Of a stretch of 64,000 bases of DNA, positions 23,481 through 36,032 are shown piece after piece. Position 1 is the stretch's first letter, and the number at the start of each line of letters is the position of its first letter. Source of the DNA: Mixophyes australis (Eukaryota; Chordata; Amphibia; Anura; Limnodynastidae); NCBI GenBank assembly GCA_036250195.1, contig JAVHZZ010000001.1, forward strand, positions 401,378,117 to 401,442,116, written 5' to 3'. The notes below the pieces were generated by a model that was not told the origin of the DNA, searched no databases, and was given only the letters and a program-made list of their open reading frames with translations. The translations under genes were made by a program, and so were the position numbers.

Positions 23481-24223
23481 GTTTATCAGGATGTTATATA
23501 TTCTCTAACCTTGGATTTAACACAATTTACTTAACAAAATTCACATCAATCTGTGATATCCTAAATTACTTTCTGGTAACAAAACAGAATAAAAGGTTAT
23601 GACTCCCTCCTGTGCATTCAGTCTAAAAGAGGTCTTGGTCACTCACAAATGAAAGGCCTAATTAGCATGAGATTAACTTTCTTTCTTTCTTACAAAAACA
23701 CATTTCCTTCACCATATAATAGGAAAGGCTAGAAAACACAAGCAAAAATGAAAGGTTGAATTACAGGTATGGAAATACGAAGAGATAATCAGAAATGGAG
23801 GATACTAGTGAAAAAGAAGACAAAATAAAATATTACTCTCTGTATCAAAGAACATGCTTTCAATAAAAGTTTTAACACTAGTAAAATCATTCGGAATGGA
23901 CCCCAAACCCAATTGCACTTGTGCTTGGGAGCATTCGGTGTGCAGTATAATTTTTTGAATGATCACCCCTCCTTTTTTTTTTAAATCAAACAAATGTGAT
24001 TTTTAAGAAACAAGAACAACAGTCACACAATTATTACCCATGTAGAGGAATTATATGAGTTTTACTAAGTTAAGTAGTATACATAACCGAAATAGTGCAG
24101 TACAGAGAAATCAGTGATAATATCTTATAGTTAATAAAGAATAAATACAATTTTATAATCTCATTAATTCTACAGTGTTAAGGTTGTTTTTCACAAAGAG
24201 CAGATTATATGAAAGCAGTAATT

Positions 24224-24854
24224 TGTCACGCTGTAGGCCTATGAGGCTGAAGATAATATGACACTAACCGGTATTGGTGCCACTGGTCAAACAGGCGCGG
24301 AGTCTAACGTACCCCTGGTGTTCACCAGGGACCCCCGCAAGGAGGTTTGGACTTCGCAGCAGAGAGCACGCAGGTCGCGGTCCTATTAGCCAGTTACCAG
24401 TGTAGCGTAGAGAGGTCAGACGGTTCTGGGTCACAGCAGTCAGGAATATCAGGTACAAAAGGGTAATCCAAAGGAATAGTCGCCAAACCGAAGTCACAGT
24501 ACAGAATGGGTCACACAGAAGAGTAGAATGGTCGCCAAGCCGGGGTCACAACAGGTAATCAGGAATCAGAATACTCAGGAGTATGGAGGAAATAGGGAAG
24601 CCAGGAACACTGGTGGTGAACCTGTTACTCTGGCACCCTAATGGCGCCAGAGGCAGGTTTAAATAGGATCCAGACTGAATTGATTGGTGGAGAGCAGAGG
24701 AGGCAGCGGGAACAGGAGTAGCGTCGCATTGCCTAGCAATAGAAGTGAGACCAGGGTGTATGCGCCCGCTACCCGGAAGTCCTGCGGCAGCCGACGGGGA
24801 GATCAGACGCCCGTTCCCCGTCTGACAGGGAATCAGCGGGGACGGCGTCTGACA
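24224..24854 (-). repeat. Solo LTR 1 of a Ty3/Gypsy element
   Basis: 631 bp, bounded on the plus strand by TGTCACGCTG and GCGTCTGACA, with a perfect 5-bp target duplication, TAATT (24219-24223 and 24855-24859). Orientation is set by the block GGAGTCTAACG...GTGTTCACC...CCGCAAGG shared with element C. On the minus strand a TATTTAAA box (24665-24658) is followed after 31 nt by GCCAGAGTAA (24634-24625), the same promoter geometry as in A, B and C. It formed by LTR-LTR recombination. Confidence 0.85.
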
Positions 24855-24859
24855 TAATT

Positions 24860-25232
24860 AAACACAAGATATGTCTACATATGGCATTTCAAATGACAGA
24901 GTGCTTTCCCAGACAGCATATTCCATCAGGAACAATTCAACTCTCGTAGTTTTTCAACAAATAATGGTGATTTCCGCCAACGATATCAAATTTTCTCATA
25001 TTTATCTAATTTAAAGGTAAGCCCTATGCAAGAGAAAAAATTTGACTTGTCTAAATCTTGCTGATGCAGTGACTTTATAAGCACTCTTAAGGGCTCTACT
25101 CCAGTTCCTGTCATCCAGTAATCTCAGATCTCTCTCCCAGTCAGTTCATAGTTTAGCGAGGCCATCAATATTTAGCGCATCCTGTAGATATGAAGACAAG
25201 GCCCAAGGCCTATTGATAAGAGTTGGACTGGA
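24860..25232. other. Intron 4 sequence, nothing recognised
   Basis: May include 3' remains of the adjacent L1-like element, but no motif supports this. Confidence 0.35.
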
Positions 25233-26990
25233 TCACTCAGCAGCTGTGGGCAGAATCTCTAAATTGAAAAGTAAGAGCATGTCAAATTTGTATATATCTG
25301 TAAAAGTAGGTCCTGGGAATGCCATGTGCCAATCTAAGCTGGTCAAAGGATCAAAGCGATCCTCTCTCATATAATTGACCCACATAATAGATCTCAAACT
25401 TGCAGCAGGCAGCCGCATTATCCTTACGTATAAGTTCACCAAGGTGAGTATTGAACCAAAGGGGAATTTCCAAATCATATCCAGAACCATCAATGAGCCT
25501 GGATGAAAGGTGCCATATTTTCATTGCCTGAGACAGCAAAGGGGAACATAGCTTAGTGTGTTTCTTTGTCATAAGGAAATTGATCTGTACGTATGGGGAG
25601 CCTTCTTCAGGAATTAAGTATTCATGTAGGTCAGTGTGAGATTCAGACATCACTCATTATCTAATATATGGCAACTGTGAGACATAATAGTTTAACTGGA
25701 AATTCGGGAGAGGAAGTCCACCCATTCTTATAGATCTACATAGAGTGGTGAGTTTAACACAAGCCCTCTTGTCCGCCCATACCAAGAATACTATACAATC
25801 ATCTATCTTCTGAAAAACAGCTTTATGGACATAAAACAGGCGATTGCTGTAGGACATATGAATATTTTAATGAGATTATACGCTCTTTTAATAATCCTAC
25901 CTTTCATATAGTCAATTTGAAGCTGAATTTTATATTTAAAATATTGGGACACAGCGTTCCAAATCCAGATAGGCAAGTAATTTAATTTATCGGTCCAATG
26001 CAGGGGGAGATGTGGAACAAAAGTAGCCGGACAGGGTGCCTGAATAGGAGAAATATGCCCATAAATATCTCCATTCGATTGATTCAAAGGCCTTTGTGGC
26101 GTCCAATGAAATTACTACTACCTCACCAGTCCCCCCATTTCTGAGCTGATAGTGGCAAATAGGCGATGCAGGTTAATAGAGGTCGATTTCCTTGGTATAC
26201 AGCCAGTTTGATCAATGTACCAACTCAGAGCTAACCCTATAAGTCACGTTGCCATAATCTTTGCTAAGACTTTAGCATCAGAAGTTAGCAGGAATATTGG
26301 GTCTATAAGATTCAGGACATAAAGAATCTTTATCAGACTTAGGAATTAATACTGTAATTGCCTCAGACATAGTCGGGGATATTGAGCCCGTATCAAAGAG
26401 ACTTTCAAAAGTTTCCAAGAGTTTAGGGGCAAAAAATCCCAAATATCTTATAGAGTTCAATAGGTATTCTGTCCTGGGGCACTTCCATTTGGAAAAGAGG
26501 AAATAGCTGCACCAATCTCTTCTAGTGTGATGGGGGAGTCAAGAAGTCCCCTACTATTTAAACTCCATTTGATCAAACTAATTCCTTTAAGAAATGTCAC
26601 CAAATCAAAGTCAGAGTAATTTGCTTTAGAAGCATATCTAGTTTTAAGATAATCATCAAAAACATTAGCCATCTCCAGAGTCAGGGTCCTAATATATGCC
26701 ACAGTATCCTTGACTCCCTCAACTATAACTCCAGATCTAGTTAAATATGCCAAAAATCTACCACATTTATCAGCCTCAATGTATTGTGCATGTTTAGAGA
26801 AAAAAAGCCTGCGCCTAGATTTATCCAGGAGATAATCCACCTACTCCCTCTGAGCAGTAAGCCACTGAATCCTATCAGCATCTCTATGAGAGTAGACATA
26901 AGCAGCTTCTGGACGAATGTTTATAGGAGTTGACAGCAGTACTGAGGGAGCCTCGTAGAAATGCCTAAAAGGCATCCCATATAATGGTGG
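25233..26990 (-). mobile_element. L1-type LINE remnant (ORF2 reverse transcriptase region)
   Basis: Minus-strand pieces in several frames read in L1 order. First comes the region just before the RT fingers (LDSPITLEEIGAAISSFPNG, 26550-26460, then APGQNTY). Next come FAPKLLETFESLFDTGSISP, EAITVLIPKSDKD and CPESYRP. Then comes a segment like IDQTGCIPRKSTSINLHRLF (about 26215-26150), and finally L1-like C-terminal text (RMGGLPLPNFQLNYYVSQL). Stops and frameshifts occur throughout. No endonuclease domain and no 3' tail were seen. An old, inactive copy in pdgfc intron 4. Confidence 0.75.
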
Positions 26991-27259
26991 GTTTTGCTGA
27001 ATGTTAATTATCTGTAAAATATCCCTCCCACTAGGACATTAAATCAAAACCATTACCTAATAATGTTAACCAAAAGGGTATGAATTTCCAGATTTTTGTT
27101 CACTCGGGCAGTGAGCATCAATAGTAAGAACCAATGGGGAGTGGTCTGATATTCCCCTGGGCAAGTAACTTGAATCTAATACATTTCATATGAATCGTCT
27201 AGAGATAAGGCTTAAATCTATTCTAGAGAATGTATGATAAGAGGTAGAGAAACAAGAGA

Positions 27260-28590
27260 ATTGTGGAAATATTCAGTGGAGGAAAAAGTTGCTGATAGGG
27301 ATATGCTATAAACCGTCAGATATTAGTATGATTGAGGAAGTCCAACTTCTACAGCAATTTGAAAAGGCTACACAAATAAGTCAAGTTTTAATTATGGGGG
27401 ATTTAAATTATCCGGACATTGATTGGAGTACTGAGACCTGCGGTATAGCTAGGGGAAATAAGTTTCTGAGCACGCTAAAAGACCATTACATATCTCAATT
27501 GGTAGAGGAACCAACTAGAAACTGGACTATACTGGACCTAGAACAAATAATGTAGACATAATATAAAATATTCAAGTAAAGGAACACTTGGGAAACAGTG
27601 ATCATAATATGGTCTCATTTGAAATTAGTTTCCAGAAGCAACGGTATAAGGGATCAACTAGGACTTTAAACTTTAGAAAGGCAAATTTTAATATGCTAAA
27701 TGAGTCTATAAAGTGCATAGACTAGGATAAAGTTTTTGAATGAAAAGATACGAAAGAAAGGTGAGCTGTCTTTAAAATGTTGTTGGAAACATACACGTAT
27801 AAGTTCATTCCTATGTAAAAGAATTAAGTCTAAACCAATGTGGCTAAATAAAAAGGTAAGGGAAGAAATGCAAAGGAAGAGCGTGCATTTAAATTGTTTA
27901 AGTCCGAAAGGTCTAAGGAGTCCTTCCGTAGGTACAAGGAATGTAATAAAACATGCAAAAAGGAAATTAGATTGGCTAAATTAGAAAACTAAAAAGTTGC
28001 AAAAGAAAGTAAGACAAACCCCAAAAAGTTATTTTAAGTATATAAATGGCAAAAGGATTAAAAAAGATATTATAGGACCCCTAAGAAGTGAGATGAGTGA
28101 ATTGATAAATTATACTAAGGAAAAAAGCAGAGTTACTCAACACTTTCTTTTCTTCAGTATTTACTAGAGAGGAACAAATAGTAGGAATAATACATAAAAA
28201 CAGAAATTAAATGGTACCATTAATAAATACTTGGCTGACAAAGGAAGAAGACCTGAAGAATATTAAAATAAATAAAGCTTTTTGTCCAGATGGCATACAC
28301 CCAAGGGTTTTTATGGAGCTACACTCAGAAATAGTTAGACCGCTATTCTTAATTTTCATAGATTCAAGCTCATCAGGCTCAGTTCCAAGGGACTGGTGAA
28401 TTGCTGTTGTTTAAAAAGGTAATAAGATCACAACCAGGGAATTATAGACCTGTAAGCCTGACATCAATAGTAGGGAAACTACTGTAAGGTATATGAAGGG
28501 ATAGTATTCAGGATTACTTAGTGCGCAATAAGATTATTAGTGGGAATCAGCATGGATTTGTGAAGGATAGGTCATGTCAAAGAGTACTAG
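27260..28590 (+). mobile_element. CR1-type LINE remnant (endonuclease to RT)
   Basis: Plus-strand frames keep the order of a CR1 ORF2. The apurinic endonuclease end reads VLIMGDLNYPDIDWSTET with LVEEPTR, and GNSDHNMVSFEI follows a frame change near 27590. A linker with WLNKKVREEMQRK follows. RT motifs are CPDGIHPRVF, SGSVPRDW and RPVSLTSIVGKLL. It stops near 28590 after NQHGFVKDRSCQ. Stops and frameshifts make it inactive. It lies head to head with the L1 remnant. Confidence 0.8.
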
Positions 28591-28599
28591 ACAATACAG

Positions 28600-29671
28600 G
28601 GTAAAAGCAGTAGTCATTCCTAAGCACAACCATAGTACATCCCAGGGGGTACCCAGCCATCTAATATCAGTAGAATAGATAGTACATTTCTGTAAATAAA
28701 TTAACTTACATCCCCAATTTATCCTTTCCCTAGCCCAAAACACAATAGTAACATTATCCCCCTCCCTGTATACCCATTTCCAACTATCAAAACTCCTCCA
28801 CTATTTACTTGCATTTACTGCAAGTGAATGCATTGGTGTCAATTGTATGTCCTCTACTAACACCCCCTTCCATATGCAAGCGATGGTTACCATCGCATGT
28901 TAAACATGATCAAGTTTGACATGCAGTGTGTCTAGCATTTCCTAATGCCAGTGGGTAACCAGCTCAAATAATATCAAAAGCTTTCACAGTGATTAAAAAA
29001 GAAGACTATTAGCAACATAACAAATGCAACACAAATATGTTGGGTCCTGTATTAAAAAATACAGTTTATGTTTATATGGACTGTAATACCTTTAAGAGGA
29101 TTTGTAACATTTAGATTTGTATTGCATTTTCACCTGTGCAATATGAATTTAAAATAAAAAATGTTTTTATTAAGAGTAATCCAATATAAAATTCCTCTTC
29201 ACATAAATTTCAAGACAGTCCTGCAGTCCCAAGCAACCACTGACATGCTGGCTTTGTCAAATAATGAATGAAATGCAGAATGGGGACAAGGATATGCATA
29301 GGTGATAGATAAACAGGGCTCAAGTGTGGCTTGATAGTCTTACATAATTGATGCAGAATAGCACACAGCTCGAATATAGAAATTAAACCTATCCCAATCC
29401 TGGGGCACTCCACAACCCAAAGCATGCTCCAAGAATTTAGATTGATTGGAGTCTCCAGTAGAGATGATCCACACATGAACCACCTGTAGCAAACCTAGCA
29501 TGAGCCTTAGTGTCCTCCATAGAGGTTTCATGGATTTCTGGCATATAAGCCACTGCAGCCTGGACCCCAATATCAGACCACAGACCTTAGTGTTTTCACA
29601 GACTACTTGACAGGAGAGCTCACTAACGTGATCAAAGAATTGTGGAACCACATCTTTCACTATTGGGGTTG
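28600..29671. other. Intron 4 sequence, nothing recognised
   Basis: Minus-strand open frames at 28537-28743 and 29210-29660 show no domain I recognise. Confidence 0.45.
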
Positions 29672-30698
29672 TGTCACGGTTGGCTTACAGGAAATTGATC
29701 CCTAGGCTCTGCTGAACATGGCTAAGCCCACCCATGGGCACGGAGTCTAACAGACAGGTGGTTTTCACCAGGAACCCCCGCAAGGAGGTATGGTATTAGC
29801 TGTATCAAGTCTGCAGGTAGCGGTCCCGTGAGTGAATGTACAGCAGAACGATGTGGGGGAGCCAGGTGAAGTGGATGGAGATGATGGAGTCCACAGACGA
29901 GTGGTATAAATACAGGCACAACAATAATATAGGCTGATGGTCAGCAGCCAATGAGTCAATAGGAGAATAGGTGCTCTGTGGTATACAACGGGAGGACAGG
30001 GGCTTTCACTATGAAGTACTCTGGAGATGGTAATGGAAGTACTGGAGCAGCAATAGTTCAACACAGCCAGAGGCTGAAGGCTCACTGGAGTGGTGGAGGT
30101 AACTTGTAGTAACAGCTGATGAGTCCCAGATGAAATAGCAGCTCTGAACGGTAGTGACGAGAGAACTGGAGCCATCACAATAGAGTACACTAGAGATGGT
30201 AATAGAGGTACTGGAGCAGCGATAGTTCAACACGGTCAGAGACTGAGAGCAGACTGGAGTAGCAGAGGTAACCCGTGGCAACAGCTGATGAGTCACAGAT
30301 GTAGTAGTGGCTCTGAGTGGTAGTGATGAGAGAACCGGAGCTGTCACGATGAAGTACACTGGAGATGGTAAGAGAGGTACTGGAACAGCGATGGTTTAGC
30401 ACAGACCACGAACTGAGAGCAGACTGGAACACAGGCAAACCACAAGGAGAACAGGAAGTGAGATTGAAGAACAGGCATCAGACAGGTGAATCCAGGAGGT
30501 TTAAATAGTGCTCCAGAAGTGCTTAGCCAATGAAAAAGAGGGAGGAGGTCCTGAAGTGCAATAGGCTTGCACCTGCACAGATCTGAATATAGTTGAATTA
30601 ATGAACTGGAGAATGTCTGATGTTGGGACATGGCAGTTTCCAGATGAATGGACTGCAGGTAACGAGACAGGTACTATCTGTGGGACCGGAGCATTACA
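29672..30698 (-). repeat. Solo LTR 2 of a Ty3/Gypsy element, with internal tandem repeats
   Basis: 1027 bp from TGTCACGGTT to GAGCATTACA, with a perfect 5-bp target duplication, GGTTG (29667-29671, 30699-30703). It shares the block CGGAGTCTAACAG...TTCACCAGGAAC...CCGCAAGG with solo LTR 1 and element C, giving minus orientation. TATTTAAA (30507-30500) is followed after 31 nt by GCCTGTTCTT (30476-30467). About 2.5 copies of a 169-bp unit lie downstream of the predicted start. Confidence 0.82.
30010..30435. repeat. 169-bp tandem repeat inside solo LTR 2
   Basis: The motif CTGGAGATGG (CTAGAGATGG in the second copy) recurs at 30021, 30190 and 30359. Each is followed by a similar segment containing TACTGGA(G/A)CAGC and AACAGCTGATGAGTC. 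Open frames reading SSTSITISSVLH and similar on the minus strand are products of this repeat, not genes. Confidence 0.85.
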
Positions 30699-30703
30699 GG
30701 TTG

Positions 30704-32001
30704 GCTTCCCATTTCATCTGGACATTACTCAAGAAGAGAAAATAGACACCATAAAAAGCCCAGAACCAGACTTTGTCAGAGAGCATGGCATTCTTGGCAA
30801 CACCTCTTTAAACTCCCCTTGTTTGTCAGAAACTCGGAAAGGGAAACTACAATCTCCTAAATGGTCTCACTTTTGAAGCCAAACTCAACAACCATCTTCA
30901 TTCATTTACTTTCCCTCTAGGCCACATAAGAAATGCTACAGATGGTCCTCTAGGTGGACATTTACAGCACTAGGTTTCCGGACCTGATGATAAATTGAGT
31001 TTGCATGAAGTTACCCTATAGCTTATGCACTGTTTATGATGGGCTAATTACCTAATGTTCTTGGTTACTATTGTTTGCACAACATCCTAAGCTCAGTTTT
31101 TTCCCAGCCTTTAACACTCATACTTCTCGACTGGAAGAGTGAATCTCCCAGCTTTGGGTGGACTGTCCAGATTCTACACAGAAGAAACCTCGGAGTAAAG
31201 TTTCAATTGTTTGGAATATTATTCTTTTAGTATTGCTGCAGGTCTTATTTTGCAGGTCTACTTTGGTCAGTAATTTGTTACCAACTAACTGGTATTTTTG
31301 AAGGAATTTATACTGTTGCTTTACCTTTTCCTTTTTACCACCATTCACTATTAGCACTCATTACCTCCTAACACATACTTACTTTACACCTTGTAGTTTT
31401 GCATCATCAAAGGTTAGTGCTGGGAAACCACTCCCAAACGAAATATGCTCTTTGTGCACCTCCTAAATATCCCCGTGAGTGGATCCTTCCCTCAAAGATC
31501 TTCCACTTTGATTTATATGTTACTCACCTTTATGTTAGATTTATTGGTGCTTGCCCTTCCATTCTGCCTCCATCCCCACTAAGTATGTCATGTTCATGTA
31601 TGTTATAACCTCATGAGGCTTTCTTTTCCCTATACTCTTCACCCATCCTGAACCTGAAAGCCTTTGTGTAAACTTGTTGTTCTTCTGGAATTGCAGGTGC
31701 TTCTGGATAAAGTATTTGAATGATTATGTTGCGCTGTAATTTCCCATCCCCTCACCTCCCCGCCTACTCATTCCCATCTATTTTCTTTTATGTACCCTTA
31801 CCCTTCCCACCTACCGACATTTTATAAAAAGTAATTAAAAAAACAAACACATTTCGAAAGATTATAAAGTCACAAAATCGTCTGGTAATATAACTTATGC
31901 TGAAGACATATAATTTATGCTAGTGGGACTGCTGGGTGATTTTACTCCTTTTTTGAGCATACACACATTTTTACCCTTGCATATTCCTTTTTATTGAGAC
32001 C
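30704..32001. other. Intron 4 sequence, nothing recognised
   Basis: No coding or repeat structure supported. Confidence 0.45.
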
Positions 32002-32003
32002 TA

Positions 32004-34302
32004 CAGTAATTGCCAAGTTTTGAGCATGACACATATATTATTTTTCACAAAGTCTGCTGCCTCAATTTTTATGATGGCAATTTGCACATACTCCAGAAAG
32101 TCATGAAGAGTGATCAGATGAATTGCAATTAATTTCAAACTCCCTCTTTGCCATAACAATGAACTATATCCCAAAAACAATATTTCCACTGCATTTCAGT
32201 CCTGCCACAAGAGGACCAGCTGACACAGGTGAGTGTGTTGACGAGGACATGGCTGGAGATCACTTTGACATGCTGATTGAGTTAGAATAACAGACTGGAA
32301 GCTTTAAAAGGAGGGTGGTGCTTGAAATCATTGTTCATCCTCTGTTAACCATTGTTATCTGCAAGGACACATGGGCAGTCATCATTGCTTTGCACAAAAA
32401 GGGCTTCACAAGCAAGGATATTGCTGCTAGTAAGATTGCACCTAAATCAACCATTTATCGGATCATCAAGAACTTCAAGGACAGAAGTTCAATAGTTGTG
32501 AAGAAGGCTTCAGGGCGCCAAAGAACATCCAGCAAGCGCCAAGACAGTCTCCTAAAGTTGATTCAGCTGGGGGATTGGGGGACCACCATTGCAGAGCTTG
32601 CTCAGGAATGGCAGCAGGCAGATGTGAGTGCATCTGCATGCACAGTGAGGTCGACGACTTTTGGAGGATGGCCTGGTGTCAAGAAGAATATAAAGATATG
32701 TATGAAGAGTGATAAACTGCGCTGTTCTCAGTTGCTGCTGTTTCCTCTTAAAGGAACCACACAAATGTTCCTAAAAAACAAATCTATGTATAAAGTGGGT
32801 AAAGAGTCTCCTGCGCTACTGAGTGTAATCACATATATCCAACATCCAATATGGAATAATGATGGACCAATGCAATGTGACAGTTGACAATGTAAACCAT
32901 AAATAAAAAAAGAGAGCAATTCTTAAATTCAACTGATGAAACGATCCGCTTATCTCGGTGTGCTGGTCACTTCTTCCTCATAGTTTTACAATGAAACATG
33001 ACATGTGAAAAGAAATACAAAATAAAACATAGTGCAATATCATTTAGGTAATACTGTTAATTCAGCATTATAGGGAATCCAATTGATTCTTTTTGAAACA
33101 GTCAAGTATGAACTCGTATAGTAAATTCCACCATGTTCCCTCTCCTTTGTGATTCTACTTACCAGACAGTAAATATATATTCGCCTTAAGTGCTCCAAAA
33201 TTTGTGGTGTATAATATATGTTGATCCTTCACCATCCAATTCTTATGTAAGAACGCTTACATAACGCGGATCTTTTCATCAGTTGAATTTAAGTATTGCT
33301 CTTTTTTTTTATTTATGATTTAAATTGTCAACTATCACATTGCATTGGTCCATCATTATTCCATATTGGATGTTGGATACATGCGATTACACTCAGTAGC
33401 GCAGGAGAGTCTTTACCCAATTTATACATAGACTGGTGTCAAGAAGGCCAGCAAAGAAGCCACTTCTCTCCAGGAAAAACATCAGGGACAGACTGATATT
33501 CTGCAAAAGGTACAGGGATTGGACTGCTGAGGACTGGGGTAAAGTTATTTTCTCTGATGAATCCCTTTTTTTAGATTGTTTGGGGCATCTGGAAAAACGC
33601 TTGAGAAGGAAAGGTGAGTGCTACTATCAGCCCTGTGTCATACCAACAGTAAAGCATCCTGAGACCATTCATGTGTGGCGTTGCTACTCAGCCAAGGGAG
33701 TGGGCTCACTTACAATTTTGCCTAAGAACACAGCCATGAATAAAGAATGGTACCAAAACATCCTCCAAGAGCAACTTCTCACAACCACCCAAGAACAATT
33801 TGGTGATGAACAATGCCTTTTCCAGCATTATAGAGCACCTTGCCATAAGGGAAAAGTGATAACTAAGTGGCTTGGGGATCAAAACATCGAAATTTTGGGT
33901 CCATGGCCAGGAAACACCCCAGACCTTAATCCCATTGAGAACTTGTGGTCAATCCTCAAGAGGCGGGTGGACAAACAAAAACACCCAAATTCTGACAAAC
34001 TCCAAGCATTAATTAGGCAAGAATGGGTGGGCCATCAGTCAGTATGTGGCCCAGAAGTTGATTGACAGTAGGCCTGGGCGAATTGCAGAGGTCTTCAAAA
34101 AGAAGGGTCAACACTGCAAATATTGATTCTTTGCATAAACTTAATGTAATTGTCAATAAAATCCTTTGACACAAATGAAATGCTTGTAATTTTACTTCAG
34201 TATATCATAGCAACATCTGACAAAAAGGTCTAAAAACACTGAAGCAGCAAACTTTGTGAAAACCATACTTGTATCATTCCCAAATCTTTTGGCCATGCCT
34301 TT
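32004..34302 (+). mobile_element. Tc1-like transposon, inactive, with a 746-bp insert
   Basis: The left end CAGTAATTGCCAAGTTTTGA follows TA (32002-32003). The right end TTTTGGCCATGCC is near 34302. Without the insert it is about 1.5 kb, normal for Tc1. The plus-strand transposase gives an N-terminal helix-turn-helix part (32315-32686, KGFTSKDIAA, STIYRIIKNFKDR). After the insert come the catalytic part (33436-34065) with FSDESLF (first aspartate), FQHYRAPCHK (second aspartate changed to tyrosine) and DLNPIENLW (glutamate). The insert and this change make it non-functional. Confidence 0.87.
32687..33432. mobile_element. Insert with 166-bp inverted repeats inside Tc1
   Basis: The insert is flanked by a perfect 14-bp direct repeat, CTGGTGTCAAGAAG (32673-32686 and 33433-33446). 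Inside are long inverted arms of 166 bp each (32783-32948 and 33267-33432) beginning TCTATGTATAAA. The right arm abuts the direct repeat. On the left, 96 bp lie between the repeat and the arm. There is no coding frame of its own. The superfamily is unclear: a 14-bp duplication is longer than for most DNA transposons. Confidence 0.75.
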
Positions 34303-34639
34303 ATACTCGCAGCAGAGTAGCCACCCTGCTGGACCCTGCTTCACTTTCTTCTGAAGTGGGCTGGGCGGTGGCTCGATCATGCGCTTCGATGTGAATTATG
34401 CCATGCTCCTCCATCCACCACATGAAAGCATGCATAGCGCAGCTGTACAGTGGGGGGCATACATGTACATGATCTCTTTTGGCTAATGCTCTCACAGCAA
34501 TAACATTTACATTACAAGGCAGTATAATGTTGCAGATTTGGTCATTGACATTAATCGTGTTTCTATTAAATCAGTGATCCATAATTCAGTGCATAGCTCT
34601 CCTTGCTGAACAAAATGTGATCTGACTGAATTTGTAAAA

Positions 34640-36032
34640 TGTAAAGTATATTGGCAGATTCATCATACAGCCGTGCCTTGAATAGTGAGGGGATTTGACA
34701 GAATCAGCTATAAAGTTAATAGCAGCTACTATGTGATTCTTTTACATTAAAGCAAAGGAAAATGGAGTGGGGGAGAGGGCTGATGGATCCAAGCCATTGT
34801 TATCAAATTCAGCTTCCCTCCAAACCATGAACTGTCTTTTCCTGTCATTTTCTCATTTATTAAACAAATGACGTTTACAGGAGTCAATTCAATAAATGTT
34901 TCAGTGTGAAAATGTCTAAATAAAATGCAAAACAGTTCACTGTTATTTTATTTTGAAATGTGTCATATAAATTAATTTCCATTTAAATATTAAATGCGTC
35001 TCAAAGGTTTACCCTAAGTAGTAGCAATAACCATCATAATGACCTCATATAGTGTTAGGAGTAAATCCAGCTAGAAAGTGCAGTTTTGGTGCAAATTTAA
35101 AATATATGGACATATTTAATGGCAGATTATTCAATCCTACTTAAAAGGAAGTGTTTTCCATAGCAACCAATTAGATTCTAGCTATCATTTTCAAGAATGT
35201 ACTAGATGAGTGATCGCTATGAGCAACACCTACACCTTTTTTTTTATAAAAGGTTTGATAAATATATTCTTTAGAGTTGGGAGGGAATCACATCTTAGAT
35301 CGACTCATTATGCTGGTAAAACAAAGCTGCCCAGTATTTGTGTATTACACACAAAAGCATAAGCATCCTGTGCCTCTAAACATAGCTTGTCCAGGTTCTG
35401 CACTTGCTCCTAACCTTTAAATGTGTTAACAAATTAAAAATAATTAGAAAGGACAATATATTTAAAGCAGCAATCGGGACTTACATTTGTTTTAAAAAAA
35501 TAAAAATAAATCAATGTGGCAGGCAATAACAATAATACTGGTAATTACCACTCTCTTGGTTTGTGTCTTGGGACAATTAAATACTTCTAATTCTGCATAG
35601 TGTCATGTAACTATCATGGTGACCACAGTCACATTGTACGGTGTAGTCAACAGAGAGGCTCTGAAATGCCTGTTCTAGATCTATCACGAACAGGCATCCC
35701 CTGATTCCCAGCTTCCCCTGCTGCTCTCTCCTTTGGGGGCCTTTCCTTCACCCACACAGTCAGGCATGGGGGTGGTGTGGACTTCCTCCTTTCCCCCAAG
35801 TGCACCTTCTGTGTCATCCTTCCTGAGCCTACCCTTACATACTCTTCCATTGAGGTCCACTCCATTCGCCTTTTCACTCCTTCTCATCTCCGTGTCGCAG
35901 TCATTTACCGCCCTCGGCCCCACTTCCTGATTCCTTTATAACTTTGCAACCTGGCTCCCCCGCTACCTTTCATCTGACCACCCCACCATCATCCTGGGTG
36001 ACTTCAATATCCCTAGTGATAATCTGATCTGA
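34640..36032 (+). repeat. Duplicated segment, copy 1 (derived insert)
   Basis: 1.39 kb matches 37925-40469 at very high identity (about six differences in the first 370 bp) once two transposons in copy 2 are removed. It includes the left part of a Kolobok-like MITE (from 35466) and the 5' part of the same L2-like LINE at the same position (from about 35685). A palindromic MITE remnant lies near 35120-35262. The segment is flanked by a perfect 16-bp direct repeat, TGATCTGACTGAATTT, at 34618-34633 and 36025-36040, which copy 2 lacks. Confidence 0.85.

Noticed and set aside
30009..30631. Serine-rich repeated peptides on the minus strand, resembling a repeat protein
   Set aside because: Translation of the 169-bp tandem array inside solo LTR 2.
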